Shown in pieces: positions 17,572 through 26,127 of a stretch of 64,000 bases of DNA. The translations under genes were made by a program, and so were the position numbers. Below the pieces are notes generated by a model. That model was not told the origin of the DNA, ran no database searches, and saw only the letters and a list, made by a program, of their open reading frames with translations. The stretch comes from Aminipila butyrica (GTDB lineage: Bacteria > Bacillota > Clostridia > Peptostreptococcales > Anaerovoracaceae), in assembly GCF_010669305.1 (NCBI RefSeq), contig NZ_CP048649.1, forward strand, positions 682,001 to 746,000, read 5' to 3'. Every line of letters starts with the position of its first letter. Position 1 is the stretch's first letter.

Positions 17572-17691
17572 TTTAAAATCCATGTTATACTAAAGGGTAC
17601 TATACAATAGTGTATTTTGTCATGGGGAAATATCGCTGAAAGCGGCATGGACAGCATGAAGATTTTAAATGATACAGTAGCGGAGGAATTC

Positions 17692-19233
17692 ATGAGCGAA
17701 AAGCGAATAGCTATACAGATGAATGGTATAACAAAGAAGTTCGGCGCACTGAAAGCCAACGAAGACGTAAACCTGACTGTTTATGAAGGAGAGGTTCACG
17801 CTCTTTTAGGAGAGAATGGCGCAGGCAAGAGCACTTTGATGAATATGTTATCCGGGATATACACGCCGGATGAAGGGAACATCCAGATTTATGGAAAAGA
17901 GGTTCATTTTACGTCACCAAAGGATTCTATCCGAATGGGCATCGGCATGATTCATCAGCACTTTAAGCTGATTGACGTGTTATCGGCAAAAGACAACATT
18001 GTCTTGGGGCAGAAGACTGGATTTTTTACTAAAGGTAAGGAATTGAGTGCTAAAGTAGAGCAGATTTCCGACCGCTATGGTTTGGAAATTAACCCGAACA
18101 AGAAAGCTTATGATATGTCTGTAGGAGAGAAGCAGACGTTGGAGATTGTCAAGGTCCTATATAGAGGGGCGAAGATTCTCATTTTAGATGAGCCTACCGC
18201 AGTGCTTACCCCTCAAGAGATTGAAAAGCTATTTCACATTATCCGCAACATGAAGGCGCAGGGATGTGCGGTGGTTATCATCACCCATAAGTTAAATGAA
18301 GTGATGGAAATCAGCGACCGAATTACCGTGTTGCGAAAGGGACATTCTGTGGAGACGGTGAAGACCAATGAGGTGGAGGTTTCCAGCCTGATTGAAATGA
18401 TGGTCGGCAAGAAGATGGATTTGGCACTGACAAGAGAGCCGATGAAACACGAGAAGGTCTTATTGCGGTTGGAAGACGTGACTGTGCTAGACCGAGAAAA
18501 GAAACCGGCCTTGCTGGATGCTACTTTTGAACTGAGAAGCGGCGAAATTTTAGGTGTAGCCGGAGTGGCCGGAAGTGGACAGAAGGAGCTGTGTGAAGCG
18601 ATTGCTGGATTGGCCGCTACGGAAAAGGGCAAGATTTACTTTGAAGGCGAAAGTTTGACGGGAAAAACACCCAAAGATATTATTAAGCTGGGTATCAGCA
18701 TGGGCTTTATTCCAGAAGATCGACTGGGTATGGGCCTGGTAGGGAGCATGGACATCGTCCACAACTTGATATTAAAGGATTATCAAAATCAGCCGGGGGT
18801 GCTGTTAAAGAGGGGCCCTTGTATCGAAAAGGCTAAGCAGATTGTGGAAGATTTGGACATCCAGACCACCAGTATTTATGCGCCAGTAAAGAAAATGTCT
18901 GGAGGCAACATTCAGAAGGTGCTGTTGGGAAGGGAAATTGACCTGGATCCAAAGGTGTTGATTACGGCTTACCCGGTAAGGGGTCTGGATATCGGCGCTT
19001 CCTATAAAATATATGATCTGCTCAACGAGCAGAAGAAAAAAGGCGTAGGTGTGCTCTTCATCGGGGAAGATTTGGACGTGCTCTTAGAGCTTTGCGACCG
19101 GATTATGGTTATGTGTGGTGGTCAGATTACGGGCATCGTCCATGGCGATCAGGTGAGTAAGGAGGAGCTGGGTTTGCTGATGACCGGAACCCGTTTAGAA
19201 GAAGGAGAGGTGGGATTCAATGAACTGGCTTAA
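17692..19233 (+). CDS. Nucleoside ABC importer, duplicated ATP-binding protein (NupO/YufO-like)
   Basis: Two fused ABC ATPase domains in 513 residues. The first has an intact Walker A (GENGAGKST), signature YDMSVGEKQ and Walker B ILILDEPT. The second has the degenerate nucleotide loop GVAGSGQKEL and signature MSGGNIQKVLLGREI, followed by LITAYPVRGLDIGA in place of a canonical Walker B. This is the normal asymmetry of the sugar/nucleoside class. GGAGG places the start at 17692; the frame is open 25 codons further upstream but without a ribosome site. The gene overlaps the permease gene by 14 bases. Confidence 0.93.
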   Translation: MSEKRIAIQMNGITKKFGALKANEDVNLTVYEGEVHALLGENGAGKSTLMNMLSGIYTPDEGNIQIYGKEVHFTSPKDSIRMGIGMIHQHFKLIDVLSAKDNIVLGQKTGFFTKGKELSAKVEQISDRYGLEINPNKKAYDMSVGEKQTLEIVKVLYRGAKILILDEPTAVLTPQEIEKLFHIIRNMKAQGCAVVIITHKLNEVMEISDRITVLRKGHSVETVKTNEVEVSSLIEMMVGKKMDLALTREPMKHEKVLLRLEDVTVLDREKKPALLDATFELRSGEILGVAGVAGSGQKELCEAIAGLAATEKGKIYFEGESLTGKTPKDIIKLGISMGFIPEDRLGMGLVGSMDIVHNLILKDYQNQPGVLLKRGPCIEKAKQIVEDLDIQTTSIYAPVKKMSGGNIQKVLLGREIDLDPKVLITAYPVRGLDIGASYKIYDLLNEQKKKGVGVLFIGEDLDVLLELCDRIMVMCGGQITGIVHGDQVSKEELGLLMTGTRLEEGEVGFNELA

Positions 19234-20305
19234 AATCACCAAAAGAGACAACTTGAATAAAAAGCAGGAGACCATCATCCGAACGCTGGCTATCGTTTTA
19301 TCTATCGTTTGTTCTGGCCTGATTCTGGTTATCTTCGGATTGGACCCCATTCGGATTTTTCAATCTATCATAGAAGGGTCCCTGGGCACGGAGCTGCGAA
19401 TTCAGCAGACCATTATTAAAGCAGTACCCTTGACTATTACCGCACTGGGTATTTTAGTGGCCTTTAAGATGAAATTCTGGAATATCGGTGGAGAAGGTCA
19501 AATTGTTATGGGGGCTTTAGCGGCAGCTTTTGTAGCTTTGAATTTCGGAAATCTGCCTAAGCCGATTCTGCTGGTGCTGATGGCCGCAGCGGCCATGGTT
19601 GCAGGAGGCTTTTGGGCTTTTATTCCGGCCATATTCAAGGCGAAAATGGGAACTAATGAGACTATTTTTACACTGATGATGAACTATGTGGCTATTAAGT
19701 TTGTCACGTATCTGCAATATGGTCCTTGGATGGACCCGAATGCCAACGGGTTCCCTAAGGTGGCACCATTCCCGGAAAATGCTATTCTGCCTACCGTGTT
19801 AGGCATACATGCTGGCTGGATTCTAGCTATCCTCTGCACTGTGCTGATTTATTTTCTCATGAAGTCTACCAAGCTGGGCTACGAGATTACCGTCGTAGGG
19901 GAAAGTTATGAGACGGCTCGCTATGCAGGCATGAACATCAACAAAATTATTGTGGTAGCTATGTTGATTTCAGGGGGACTTTGTGGCCTGGTAGGTATGA
20001 TTCAGGCTTCGGCTATTGAGAAAACGCTGGTGGCAGGCATCTCCAGCGGATATGGTTTTACAGCAATTATCACCGCCTGGCTGGCTCGCTTAAATGCGGT
20101 TGCCACTCTTTTCGTGTGTTTGGCTTTTGCCATGCTCATTCAAGGCGGTGCCTATTTACAGCTGGCCATGAATGTGCCGAGTGCTGTAGCTAGTGTTGTA
20201 GAGGGAACCGTATTGTTCTTTGTTCTGGGTAGTGAATTTTTCCTTCAGTATAAGGTTAATATAGCTGGTAGACCGGGCAAAACGACTGAGAAGGAGGTGG
20301 CTTAA
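19220..20305 (+). CDS. Nucleoside ABC importer permease 1 (NupP/YufP-like)
   Basis: A 361-residue membrane protein of the BPD_transp_2/RbsC-like superfamily with about nine hydrophobic segments. Recognisable features are AVPLTITALGILVAFKMKFWNIGGEGQIVMGA near the N-terminus and the cytoplasmic loop YEITVVGESYETARYAGMNI, which contacts the ATPase. It overlaps the ATPase gene by 14 bases and ends 2 bases before the second permease, so the three are co-translated. Together with the lipoprotein it should import nucleosides. Confidence 0.93.
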   Translation: MNWLKITKRDNLNKKQETIIRTLAIVLSIVCSGLILVIFGLDPIRIFQSIIEGSLGTELRIQQTIIKAVPLTITALGILVAFKMKFWNIGGEGQIVMGALAAAFVALNFGNLPKPILLVLMAAAAMVAGGFWAFIPAIFKAKMGTNETIFTLMMNYVAIKFVTYLQYGPWMDPNANGFPKVAPFPENAILPTVLGIHAGWILAILCTVLIYFLMKSTKLGYEITVVGESYETARYAGMNINKIIVVAMLISGGLCGLVGMIQASAIEKTLVAGISSGYGFTAIITAWLARLNAVATLFVCLAFAMLIQGGAYLQLAMNVPSAVASVVEGTVLFFVLGSEFFLQYKVNIAGRPGKTTEKEVA

Positions 20306-20307
20306 GG

Positions 20308-21234
20308 ATGGAAGCTTTTTTAGCAGCCTGCATTGTAGCAGGAACCCCTTTGGTGCTGGCCACCGTAGGAGAATTAATAACGGAAAAATCTGGAAGCTTA
20401 AACTTGGGCGTAGAGGGCATGATGCTCATGGGAGCAGTTATGGGATTTTCTGCGGCTTATAACACAGGCAGCCCGTTGCTTGCCGTTTTATGTGCGGCGT
20501 TAGCAGGAGGCGGGGGTGCGTTAATCTTTGCTTTGGTAACGGTAACGCTGCGAGCCAATCAGACGGTTACGGGACTGACCCTGACCATCTTTGGCACCGG
20601 ATTCGCCAGCTTTGTGGGACAGCCGATGATTGGCTTTTCGGTACCAAAGTCTGTAAGCGTGTTTTTTGCCAAGATGTCTTTGCCAGTTTTAGGAGATATC
20701 CCAGTGCTGGGGCCGATTTTTTTCCGTCAGGATGTCTTCGTGTATTTTGCTTATGCGGTAGTGGTCCTTTCCTGTGTGTATTTGTATAAGACCCGACTGG
20801 GTCTGAATATGCGGGCTGTAGGAGAAAATGCCGCGGCGGCAGACGCTTCTGGCATTCCGGTGACTTTGTACAAATATGCGCATATCGTGGCTGGCGGAGC
20901 CTTATGCGGTTTGGGCGGTGCTTATCTGGCTTTGATTCGAGTGCCTATTTGGCAATCGGATGTGGTGACGGGACGAGGCTGGATTGCTGTAGCGTTAGTC
21001 ATCTTTGCCGCTTGGAACCCGCTTAAGGCTTTGGTGGGGGCCATCTTCTTCGGTGGATTGAGTATATTGGGGCTGCGGCTACAGGCGATGGGCTTTTCAC
21101 TCTCTCAATATTTAGTGGACATGGTCCCTTATGTGGCTACAGTGGTTATTGTTGTCATCAGTTCACATAGAAAGAAAAAGGAGAATCAGCCACCGGCAGA
21201 TTTGGGTAATAATTATTTTCGGGAGGAACGCTGA
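20308..21234 (+). CDS. Nucleoside ABC importer permease 2 (NupQ/YufQ-like)
   Basis: The second permease (308 residues) pairs with the preceding one. Typical segments are GTPLVLATVGELITEKSG followed by LNLGVEGMMLMGAVMGF near the N-terminus and the coupling loop LGLNMRAVGENAAAADASGIPV. Its ATG follows the first permease by 2 bases, with GAAGGAGG inside the upstream gene. No clear terminator follows before the next gene. Confidence 0.93.
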   Translation: MEAFLAACIVAGTPLVLATVGELITEKSGSLNLGVEGMMLMGAVMGFSAAYNTGSPLLAVLCAALAGGGGALIFALVTVTLRANQTVTGLTLTIFGTGFASFVGQPMIGFSVPKSVSVFFAKMSLPVLGDIPVLGPIFFRQDVFVYFAYAVVVLSCVYLYKTRLGLNMRAVGENAAAADASGIPVTLYKYAHIVAGGALCGLGGAYLALIRVPIWQSDVVTGRGWIAVALVIFAAWNPLKALVGAIFFGGLSILGLRLQAMGFSLSQYLVDMVPYVATVVIVVISSHRKKKENQPPADLGNNYFREER

Positions 21235-21325
21235 CAAAAATTTTTACAGGCCCGTGGGGTTTGTATCATAGGATAAACAATATATAGGAATACTATATGG
21301 GGGATTAAATTAGGGGAATAGAAAT

Positions 21326-22000
21326 ATGAGACTTTTAATGAAGACGCTTTCGGTGGCGTTGACAGTGGCTATACCGCTGACGGTATTTTGCCTGGGAGCT
21401 AACATTGCGACCAGGATGCCTGATGTATATCAGTACCAGTTTAAGGCTACCGATTCGCTGAAGAATATTGATTTGAACAAGAATGATGACGAGATGGGCG
21501 AGTTCATCTCGGATTTTATGATGGGCAAGGAGGCAGAATTTCAGCTGGCCTTGGACGACGACGACCGCCCGCAGATGATTTTCAATGAGAAGGAGATGGC
21601 TGCTGCCGCTCAAGCTCGAAAGGATATGAATGTGGTGGGTATCATTGGATTCATCTCTCTCATTCTTATGGTGGTTGCTTTTGTCATGCTGAAACGGTAT
21701 GGTTTGGAAAAAGAAATCCGCAAGCGGTTTAAATGGGGAGCCATCATTTACGTGGGCTTACTTATAGCCTACCTAGGGGGATTCTTTGCTGCTGCCAAGA
21801 CGGGCCACACTTTGCCAGATATGTTAGGCTATGTACCTCAAGAAGAGGACATACTGCCGCAGATTATTACGGCAGAGCTGAGCAGGGGGCTTTTGCTGTC
21901 GGTGGCAGCAGTGTCCACTGTAATGATGGCAATCTTATGGTATATTATGTATAAGATTACGGAGCCGAAAAAGATTTTTTCCCGGAGCTACTATGGATGA
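21326..22000 (+). CDS. Unrecognised four-helix membrane protein
   Basis: A 224-residue protein that I do not firmly recognise. It has one N-terminal hydrophobic segment (~8-28) and a ~85-residue polar, acidic outer segment with an Asp run (ALDDDDRPQ). Three more membrane helices follow, at about 107-127, 137-157 and 187-207. This layout and the motif around FNEKEMAAAAQARKDM recall TIGR01906/DUF1461 integral membrane proteins, but the match is weak. It starts 91 bases after the nucleoside permease and its end overlaps the possible earlier start of the DJ-1-family gene. Confidence 0.6.
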   Translation: MRLLMKTLSVALTVAIPLTVFCLGANIATRMPDVYQYQFKATDSLKNIDLNKNDDEMGEFISDFMMGKEAEFQLALDDDDRPQMIFNEKEMAAAAQARKDMNVVGIIGFISLILMVVAFVMLKRYGLEKEIRKRFKWGAIIYVGLLIAYLGGFFAAAKTGHTLPDMLGYVPQEEDILPQIITAELSRGLLLSVAAVSTVMMAILWYIMYKITEPKKIFSRSYYG

Positions 22001-22010
22001 GGTGAGTTTT

Positions 22011-22559
22011 ATGGTATACGTACATTTGGCAGAAGGTTTTGAAGAAATTGAGGCGTTGGCGTGTGTCGATATCCTACGGAGAGGGGGCATCCAGACACTG
22101 CTGGTCAGCGTCAGCGGTGCGCAGCTGGTTCGCAGCGTCCGGGGCGTTGGCGTGGAGGCGGATTTGCTGTTTGAAGAGGCCGATTATGAGGCTTGTGAGA
22201 TGCTTGTTTTACCGGGGGGAATGCCAGGTGCCAAGAATTTGCAGGAGCATCAGGGGCTGACAAGGCAGATTCACAGGTTTGCGGAAGCGGGCAAAGGAAT
22301 TGCTGCTATCTGTGCAGCTCCGATGATACTAGGTCATGCTGGGCTGCTATCGGGGCGCCGGGCTACTATCTATCCGGGCATGGAGGCTCATTTGCAAGGG
22401 GCATCCATATCAGCGGATCGGGTGGTGGCAGACGGTAATTTGATTACGTCTAAGGGGCCGGGTTCGGCTATGGAGTTCGCTTTGGCTATTGTAGCCGCTC
22501 TGAAAGGATCAGAGACGGCAGAGATTTTGAAGAAGGATTTGGTGATGTATGAACAATAA
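22011..22559 (+). CDS. DJ-1/PfpI family protein
   Basis: A 182-residue member of the DJ-1/ThiJ/PfpI superfamily. The N-terminal LAEGFEEIEAL holds the conserved glutamate. The nucleophile elbow AAICAAPMIL holds the reactive cysteine near residue 103. The later GPGSAMEFAL motif completes the YajL/DJ-1 subfamily pattern. Members act as protein or glyoxal deglycases or chaperones; the exact substrate cannot be read from sequence. GAGGTGAG precedes the ATG at 22011, preferred over an ATG 18 bases upstream. It overlaps the PHP gene by 11 bases. Confidence 0.85.
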   Translation: MVYVHLAEGFEEIEALACVDILRRGGIQTLLVSVSGAQLVRSVRGVGVEADLLFEEADYEACEMLVLPGGMPGAKNLQEHQGLTRQIHRFAEAGKGIAAICAAPMILGHAGLLSGRRATIYPGMEAHLQGASISADRVVADGNLITSKGPGSAMEFALAIVAALKGSETAEILKKDLVMYEQ

Positions 22560-23364
22560 AGTAGATTATCATTTGCATACGTATTATTCTGACGGTTCCT
22601 TATCGCCGGTAGATGTGGTTAAGAGGGCTAAGGATTTGGAATATGCAGAGATTGCCATTACAGATCACGATGGGGTGGACGGCGTACGAGAGGCGCAGAT
22701 TGCAGGAGAAGCTCTAGAGGTTCGGGTTATAGCGGGTATTGAGCTGGCGGCAGCTTATTCTTGGAAGGAAGAGCAGCAGTTGGATTTGCACATTCTCGGC
22801 TACCGCATTGACATTAAGAACAAGGAGCTGAAACGAGAGTTGGAGCAGATTCGGCAGAATCGCCAAAATCGTAACGATAAATTGTTGGCGGTGTTAAAGA
22901 ATCTGGGTTATGAATTATCTGAAGATGATTTGGACTTTGAAGAAAATCAGGATTATGTAGGTAAGCCGTTGATTGCCAGAGCAATGGTTCGGCGGGGTTA
23001 TATCAGTCATGCCAGCCAAGCCTTTGAGCCTGGGCGATTTTTAGAGGCCCCAGAGGCCAAGGCAGTAAAGAAAGAAAAGATTTCGCTAGAGCGGGCATTA
23101 GAGCTCATAAAAGGTGCCGGAGGCATTTCGGTATTGGCTCATCCCATGAAAATCAAAGGACTGGGTCAGCCGGCTACGGAAGAATTTTATGAGAATCTGG
23201 ACCAATTGTTACGGGCTTTAAAAAAGCAGGGGCTGAAAGGTTTGGAATGTTTCCATCCTTCCTGTGAGAAAGAGGACAGCCTGCGGTTAGTAGATTTGGC
23301 GGAAAAATACCATTTACATATTACACAGGGCTCAGACTACCACGGGCCAGAGTTCGAGAAGTGA
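22549..23364 (+). CDS. PHP-domain phosphoesterase (RNase AM/YciV-like)
   Basis: A metal-dependent phosphoesterase of 271 residues. PHP motifs are complete: DYHLHTYYSDG (residues 6-16), AITDHDGVDG (~38-47), GIELAAAY (~64), a late SVLAHPMKI and TQGSDYHGP near the C-terminus. This architecture matches the 3',5'-nucleotide bisphosphate phosphatase / 5'-3' RNase AM (TrpH/YciV) group, which degrades pAp and trims RNA 5' ends. An insertion between the second and third motifs (~85-150) is normal for the group. The start lies inside the DJ-1-family gene and a terminator follows directly. Confidence 0.87.
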   Translation: MNNKVDYHLHTYYSDGSLSPVDVVKRAKDLEYAEIAITDHDGVDGVREAQIAGEALEVRVIAGIELAAAYSWKEEQQLDLHILGYRIDIKNKELKRELEQIRQNRQNRNDKLLAVLKNLGYELSEDDLDFEENQDYVGKPLIARAMVRRGYISHASQAFEPGRFLEAPEAKAVKKEKISLERALELIKGAGGISVLAHPMKIKGLGQPATEEFYENLDQLLRALKKQGLKGLECFHPSCEKEDSLRLVDLAEKYHLHITQGSDYHGPEFEK

Positions 23365-23394
23365 CGGAATATTTTTTATTCCGTCTTTTTTATT
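23363..23394 (+). terminator. Terminator after the PHP gene
   Basis: GACGGAAT (23363-23370) pairs with ATTCCGTC (23378-23385) and is followed by six Ts. The stem begins at the PHP gene's stop codon. Confidence 0.85.
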
Positions 23395-23468
23395 ATCTAC
23401 ACTGAATTATTTTGATTTTTTCCCATGGGGGTTGTTAGGAACATAAAAGGACTATTGTTAAAAATGGA

Positions 23469-23497
23469 TTGACATATTATTACATATATATTAAAAT
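23469..23497 (+). promoter_or_regulatory. Strong promoter of the YdbC-like gene
   Basis: A perfect TTGACA (23469-23474), a 17-base spacer and TAAAAT (23492-23497) lie in an AT-rich stretch 59 bases upstream of the gene. Confidence 0.8.
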
Positions 23498-23555
23498 ATA
23501 GTAAAATAAAATCAGTTGTAGTCTAAGGCAACAGAAGAAGAAAGGGGATATGAAT

Positions 23556-23840
23556 ATGACAGGGAACGAGAAGAGAAGCAATGAGAAAAAGAACGAAGAG
23601 ATCACTTTTGAGGTAACTGAACACATTGGGGTGATTGCTACTTATAGCAACCGCTGGACGAAGGAGTTGAACAAAATCTCCTGGAACGGCAGTAAGCCGA
23701 AATTTGATATTCGGGACTGGGACGAGCAGCACCAGCACATGTCCAGGGGCATTACTTTGAGGGAAGAGGAGATGGCAGCTTTGTTTGATATTTTAAAAGA
23801 TATTTTGCCAGAAACCTTGAACGGAGAGCAAGCGGTGTAG
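23556..23840 (+). CDS. YdbC/PC4-like single-strand-binding protein
   Basis: A 94-residue protein matching the YdbC family, whose Lactococcus member has a PC4 fold and binds single-stranded nucleic acid. The family hallmark is KFDIRDWDEQHQHMSRGITL (residues ~50-69), preceded by SNRWTKELNKISWNG. The N-terminal ~18 residues are Lys/Glu/Asn-rich. Two in-frame ATGs exist, at 23550 and 23556; AAAGGGG at 23541 is better spaced for the second. It has its own strong promoter. Its role in this organism is unknown. Confidence 0.8.
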   Translation: MTGNEKRSNEKKNEEITFEVTEHIGVIATYSNRWTKELNKISWNGSKPKFDIRDWDEQHQHMSRGITLREEEMAALFDILKDILPETLNGEQAV

Positions 23841-24020
23841 AACGTTACGACGGGCTGGTGCATATAGTGTAAGGAGTTCAGAGATTGAAGCGGCATGAGC
23901 CGTAAGAATTCATTCGCTATCTCGCAGAGTGGCCGAAAGTACCTCTGGAGATAGAAAAAGCCAATCGGTAAATCCCATTTGCAGATTGGTAGAAACATGT
24001 ATTATAAAGGAGGTAACAAG
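23841..24020 (+). promoter_or_regulatory. Structured non-coding leader before the Cys-rich peptide gene
   Basis: The 180 bases between the YdbC-like gene and the small Cys-rich gene can fold into three stems in a row. They are CGGC/GCCG near 23891, a long stem CTATCTC...GAGATAG with inner CAGAG/CTCTG (about 23919-23956), and CCAATC...GATTGG (about 23962-23991). No terminator T-tract is present. I could not match it to a riboswitch class I know. It may be an unassigned regulatory leader or a small RNA. Confidence 0.4.
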
Positions 24021-24155
24021 ATGGGACGCTGTGGATGCGATAATAATGTTGGTGGAATTGACGCCAGCTTACTTTTCTTTTTCTTAATTCTGGTATTAAT
24101 GTTCTGTATGCCAGGTGCCTTTGGATGTGGCAATACATCGTGCGGAAGCTGCTAA
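24021..24155 (+). CDS. Small Cys-rich single-span membrane protein (44 aa)
   Basis: A 44-residue reading frame with a near-ideal AAAGGAGG 6 bases before the ATG and a terminator after the stop, so it is likely to be translated. It has a polar N-terminus with two cysteines (MGRCGCDNN), one strongly hydrophobic segment (SLLFFFLILVLMFCMPGAF) and a C-terminus with three cysteines in a Gly/Ser/Asn context (CGNTSCGSC). I do not recognise a family. Short Gly/Cys-rich single-span proteins occur in spore-formers, but the link here is only a guess. Confidence 0.6.
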   Translation: MGRCGCDNNVGGIDASLLFFFLILVLMFCMPGAFGCGNTSCGSC

Positions 24156-24178
24156 GATCGAATAAGAATAGTGGCTAC

Positions 24179-24214
24179 AAAAAATATCTCTGCCTTGAGG
24201 CAGAGATATTTTTT
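24179..24214. terminator. Bidirectional terminator
   Basis: AAAATATCTCTGCC pairs with GGCAGAGATATTTT around a TTGA loop, giving a 14-bp perfect stem with A and T flanks on both sides. It separates the Cys-rich peptide gene from the converging DUF378 gene. Confidence 0.9.
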
Positions 24215-24227
24215 CGCTTATTCAAGA

Positions 24228-24425
24228 TCATCCATGAGTAGTGCGCTGGCCTTTAAAGAAGGTGATGGCATAGAGTCCTGAAAGTCCTACCAGGCCGAAA
24301 ATAATCCGGCTGATGATTTCCAGGTTGGTGCCGAAGATATTGGAAATTAAGTCGTATCGGAAAAATCCGATGAGGCCCCAGTTAATGGCGCCGATAATAA
24401 TAAGTGCAAGTACCAGTTGTTTCAA
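24228..24425 (-). CDS. DUF378 family membrane protein
   Basis: A 65-residue protein with two transmembrane helices and the DUF378 pattern: LVLALIIIGAINWGLIGFF at the start and RIIFGLVGLSGLYAITFF at the end. These small membrane proteins are widespread in Firmicutes (for example YuzA) and have no known function. The AAAGGAGT ribosome site lies before a TTG at 24425. A GTG nine bases earlier overlaps that site and is unlikely to be used. It converges on the Cys-rich peptide gene and shares a terminator with it. Confidence 0.8.
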   Translation of the reverse strand: MKQLVLALIIIGAINWGLIGFFRYDLISNIFGTNLEIISRIIFGLVGLSGLYAITFFKGQRTTHG

Positions 24426-24460
24426 AGCTATCACTCCTTTCTGAAGAGTATTTTGCCCAT

Positions 24461-24490
24461 TTGCAGAAAAAATATGTTAATATATATATT
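24461..24490 (+). promoter_or_regulatory. Possible promoter of the TGS-kinase gene
   Basis: TTGCAG (24461-24466) and TATATT (24485-24490) are spaced by 18 bases, upstream of the nucleoside-kinase-like gene. AT-rich alternation makes the exact -10 uncertain. Confidence 0.45.
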
Positions 24491-24558
24491 ACCATACAAG
24501 GCACATAGCAAAACTTGCAGATTTATAAACATTATGGATAAAGGGAGGCATAGATTTG

Positions 24559-26127
24559 ATGAAAATTTTGCTACAGACTGGACCGAGAGAAGAAGTGCAA
24601 AACGTGGAGGTAGAAAGAGGATGCACTTTGGCAGAGCTGGCAAGTGCATGGCAGGAAAAACTGCCGTATCCGATTTTGGCTGCGCGAGTGGACAATGAAA
24701 TTGCTGACTTAAACTGGAAAATTGATGGTCCATGCCGAGTCGAACTATTGGATTTGCGGAACCCGTCGGCCAACTTAACCTATCAAAACAGCCTGTCACT
24801 CATTTATTTGAAAGCGGTGCAGGATGTGTTAGGGGAAGGCAGCGTGGAAATACAAAATTCCATTAATAAAGGGCTGTATACGATGATTCGTCGGAAGAAT
24901 CCGGTGACACAGGCCGAGGTGGATGGCATTGATCAACGGATGCGGGAAATCGTGGAAGCGGATTTGCCTATTGTCAAAACGGAAGCTGGTTATCAGCTGG
25001 AAGACTTTCAAGCTTTTTTTTGCGGGCTGATGGTTCCTTCCACCAGGTACATTCAGCTGTTTGAGTTGAGAAAGTATCGACGAGGAGTGTTATTGCGGTT
25101 TTCTCATCCGAAAAATCCCAACCAGATTCCAGAATATTTGGATGAAGTCAAAATGTACGAAGCCTTTGGCGAAGCGACTAATTGGGGAAAGCTCATGGAA
25201 GTTTCTTACGCGGAAGACCTGAATGCTAAGGTGCGAAGCGGAGAATACCGGGAGCTGATTCAACTATCGGAGGCCCTCCATGAAAAAAAGGTGGCAGAAT
25301 TAGCAGACTTGATTAAGCGAGAGAAAAAACGAATTATTCTCATCGCGGGTCCATCCTCTTCGGGCAAGACTACTTTTGCTAATCGTCTGCGTATTCAGCT
25401 TAAAGTGAATGGCTTAAAGCCCATTTACATGGGCACCGACGATTATTTTGTTGAACGAGAGGATACGCCTTTAGATGAAAACGGCGAACCAAACTTTGAG
25501 GACTTGGAAGCTATTGATATTGAGTTGTTCAACGCTAATATGAACGCCCTGCTAGCCGGGGAAGAGGTAGACCTGCCTCGTTTTGATTTTATGGATGGAC
25601 ATAAGAAGTTTGGTCACCGGAAATTGAAGATTACGGCCAACCAGCCGATGATTATTGAGGGCATTCATGCCCTGAACGAAGAGCTGACAGCGCTGATCCC
25701 CGATTGCGAAAAGTTCAAAATCTACATCAGCCCGCTGACACAACTAAATATCGACGAGTATAACCGCATTCCCACTACCGACTCCAGGATGCTTCGAAGA
25801 ATGGTGCGGGATTATAATTTTCGAGGGCACTCTGCCAAAAGTACTATCAACGCCTGGCCAAAAGTCCGGGCAGGGGAGGATAAAAACATCTTTCCTTTCA
25901 GCAACGAGGCGGATGCGCTGTTTAATTCAGTACATCTATATGAAATATCCGTGCTGAAAAAATATGCAGAGCCTTTGTTACAAGAGATTGGTAAGGAAGA
26001 GCCAGAATACAGTGAGGCTCAGCGAATGCTGAGGCTGCTGTCCTTCTTTGAAGTGATAGAGGATGATTCCATGATTGCCAACAATTCTATTTTAAGAGAG
26101 TTTATCGGAGGAAGTGTTTTAGTATGA
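24559..26127 (+). CDS. Uridine-kinase-like protein with ThrRS-type N-terminal domain
   Basis: A 522-residue protein with two parts. Residues ~1-200 resemble the TGS and following editing-like region of threonyl-tRNA synthetase (VEVERGCTLAELASAWQEKL). The C-terminal half is a P-loop kinase of the phosphoribulokinase/uridine kinase family: Walker A AGPSSSGKTTFANRL at about residue 265, GTDDYFV substrate loop and PRFDFMDG. The fused form is common in Clostridia and Thermotogae and is annotated as nucleoside kinase; the role of the first domain is unknown. It overlaps the following sugar kinase by 4 bases, so the two probably act in nucleoside salvage. Confidence 0.82.
   Translation: MKILLQTGPREEVQNVEVERGCTLAELASAWQEKLPYPILAARVDNEIADLNWKIDGPCRVELLDLRNPSANLTYQNSLSLIYLKAVQDVLGEGSVEIQNSINKGLYTMIRRKNPVTQAEVDGIDQRMREIVEADLPIVKTEAGYQLEDFQAFFCGLMVPSTRYIQLFELRKYRRGVLLRFSHPKNPNQIPEYLDEVKMYEAFGEATNWGKLMEVSYAEDLNAKVRSGEYRELIQLSEALHEKKVAELADLIKREKKRIILIAGPSSSGKTTFANRLRIQLKVNGLKPIYMGTDDYFVEREDTPLDENGEPNFEDLEAIDIELFNANMNALLAGEEVDLPRFDFMDGHKKFGHRKLKITANQPMIIEGIHALNEELTALIPDCEKFKIYISPLTQLNIDEYNRIPTTDSRMLRRMVRDYNFRGHSAKSTINAWPKVRAGEDKNIFPFSNEADALFNSVHLYEISVLKKYAEPLLQEIGKEEPEYSEAQRMLRLLSFFEVIEDDSMIANNSILREFIGGSVLV

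Noticed and set aside
17601..17606. TATACA as an internal promoter before the nucleoside transporter ATPase
   Set aside because: No matching -35 element; read-through of the hairpin at 17537 explains expression well enough.
24417..24698. 93-codon forward frame overlapping the TGS-kinase start
   Set aside because: Overlaps a well-supported gene in another frame and crosses its promoter region.
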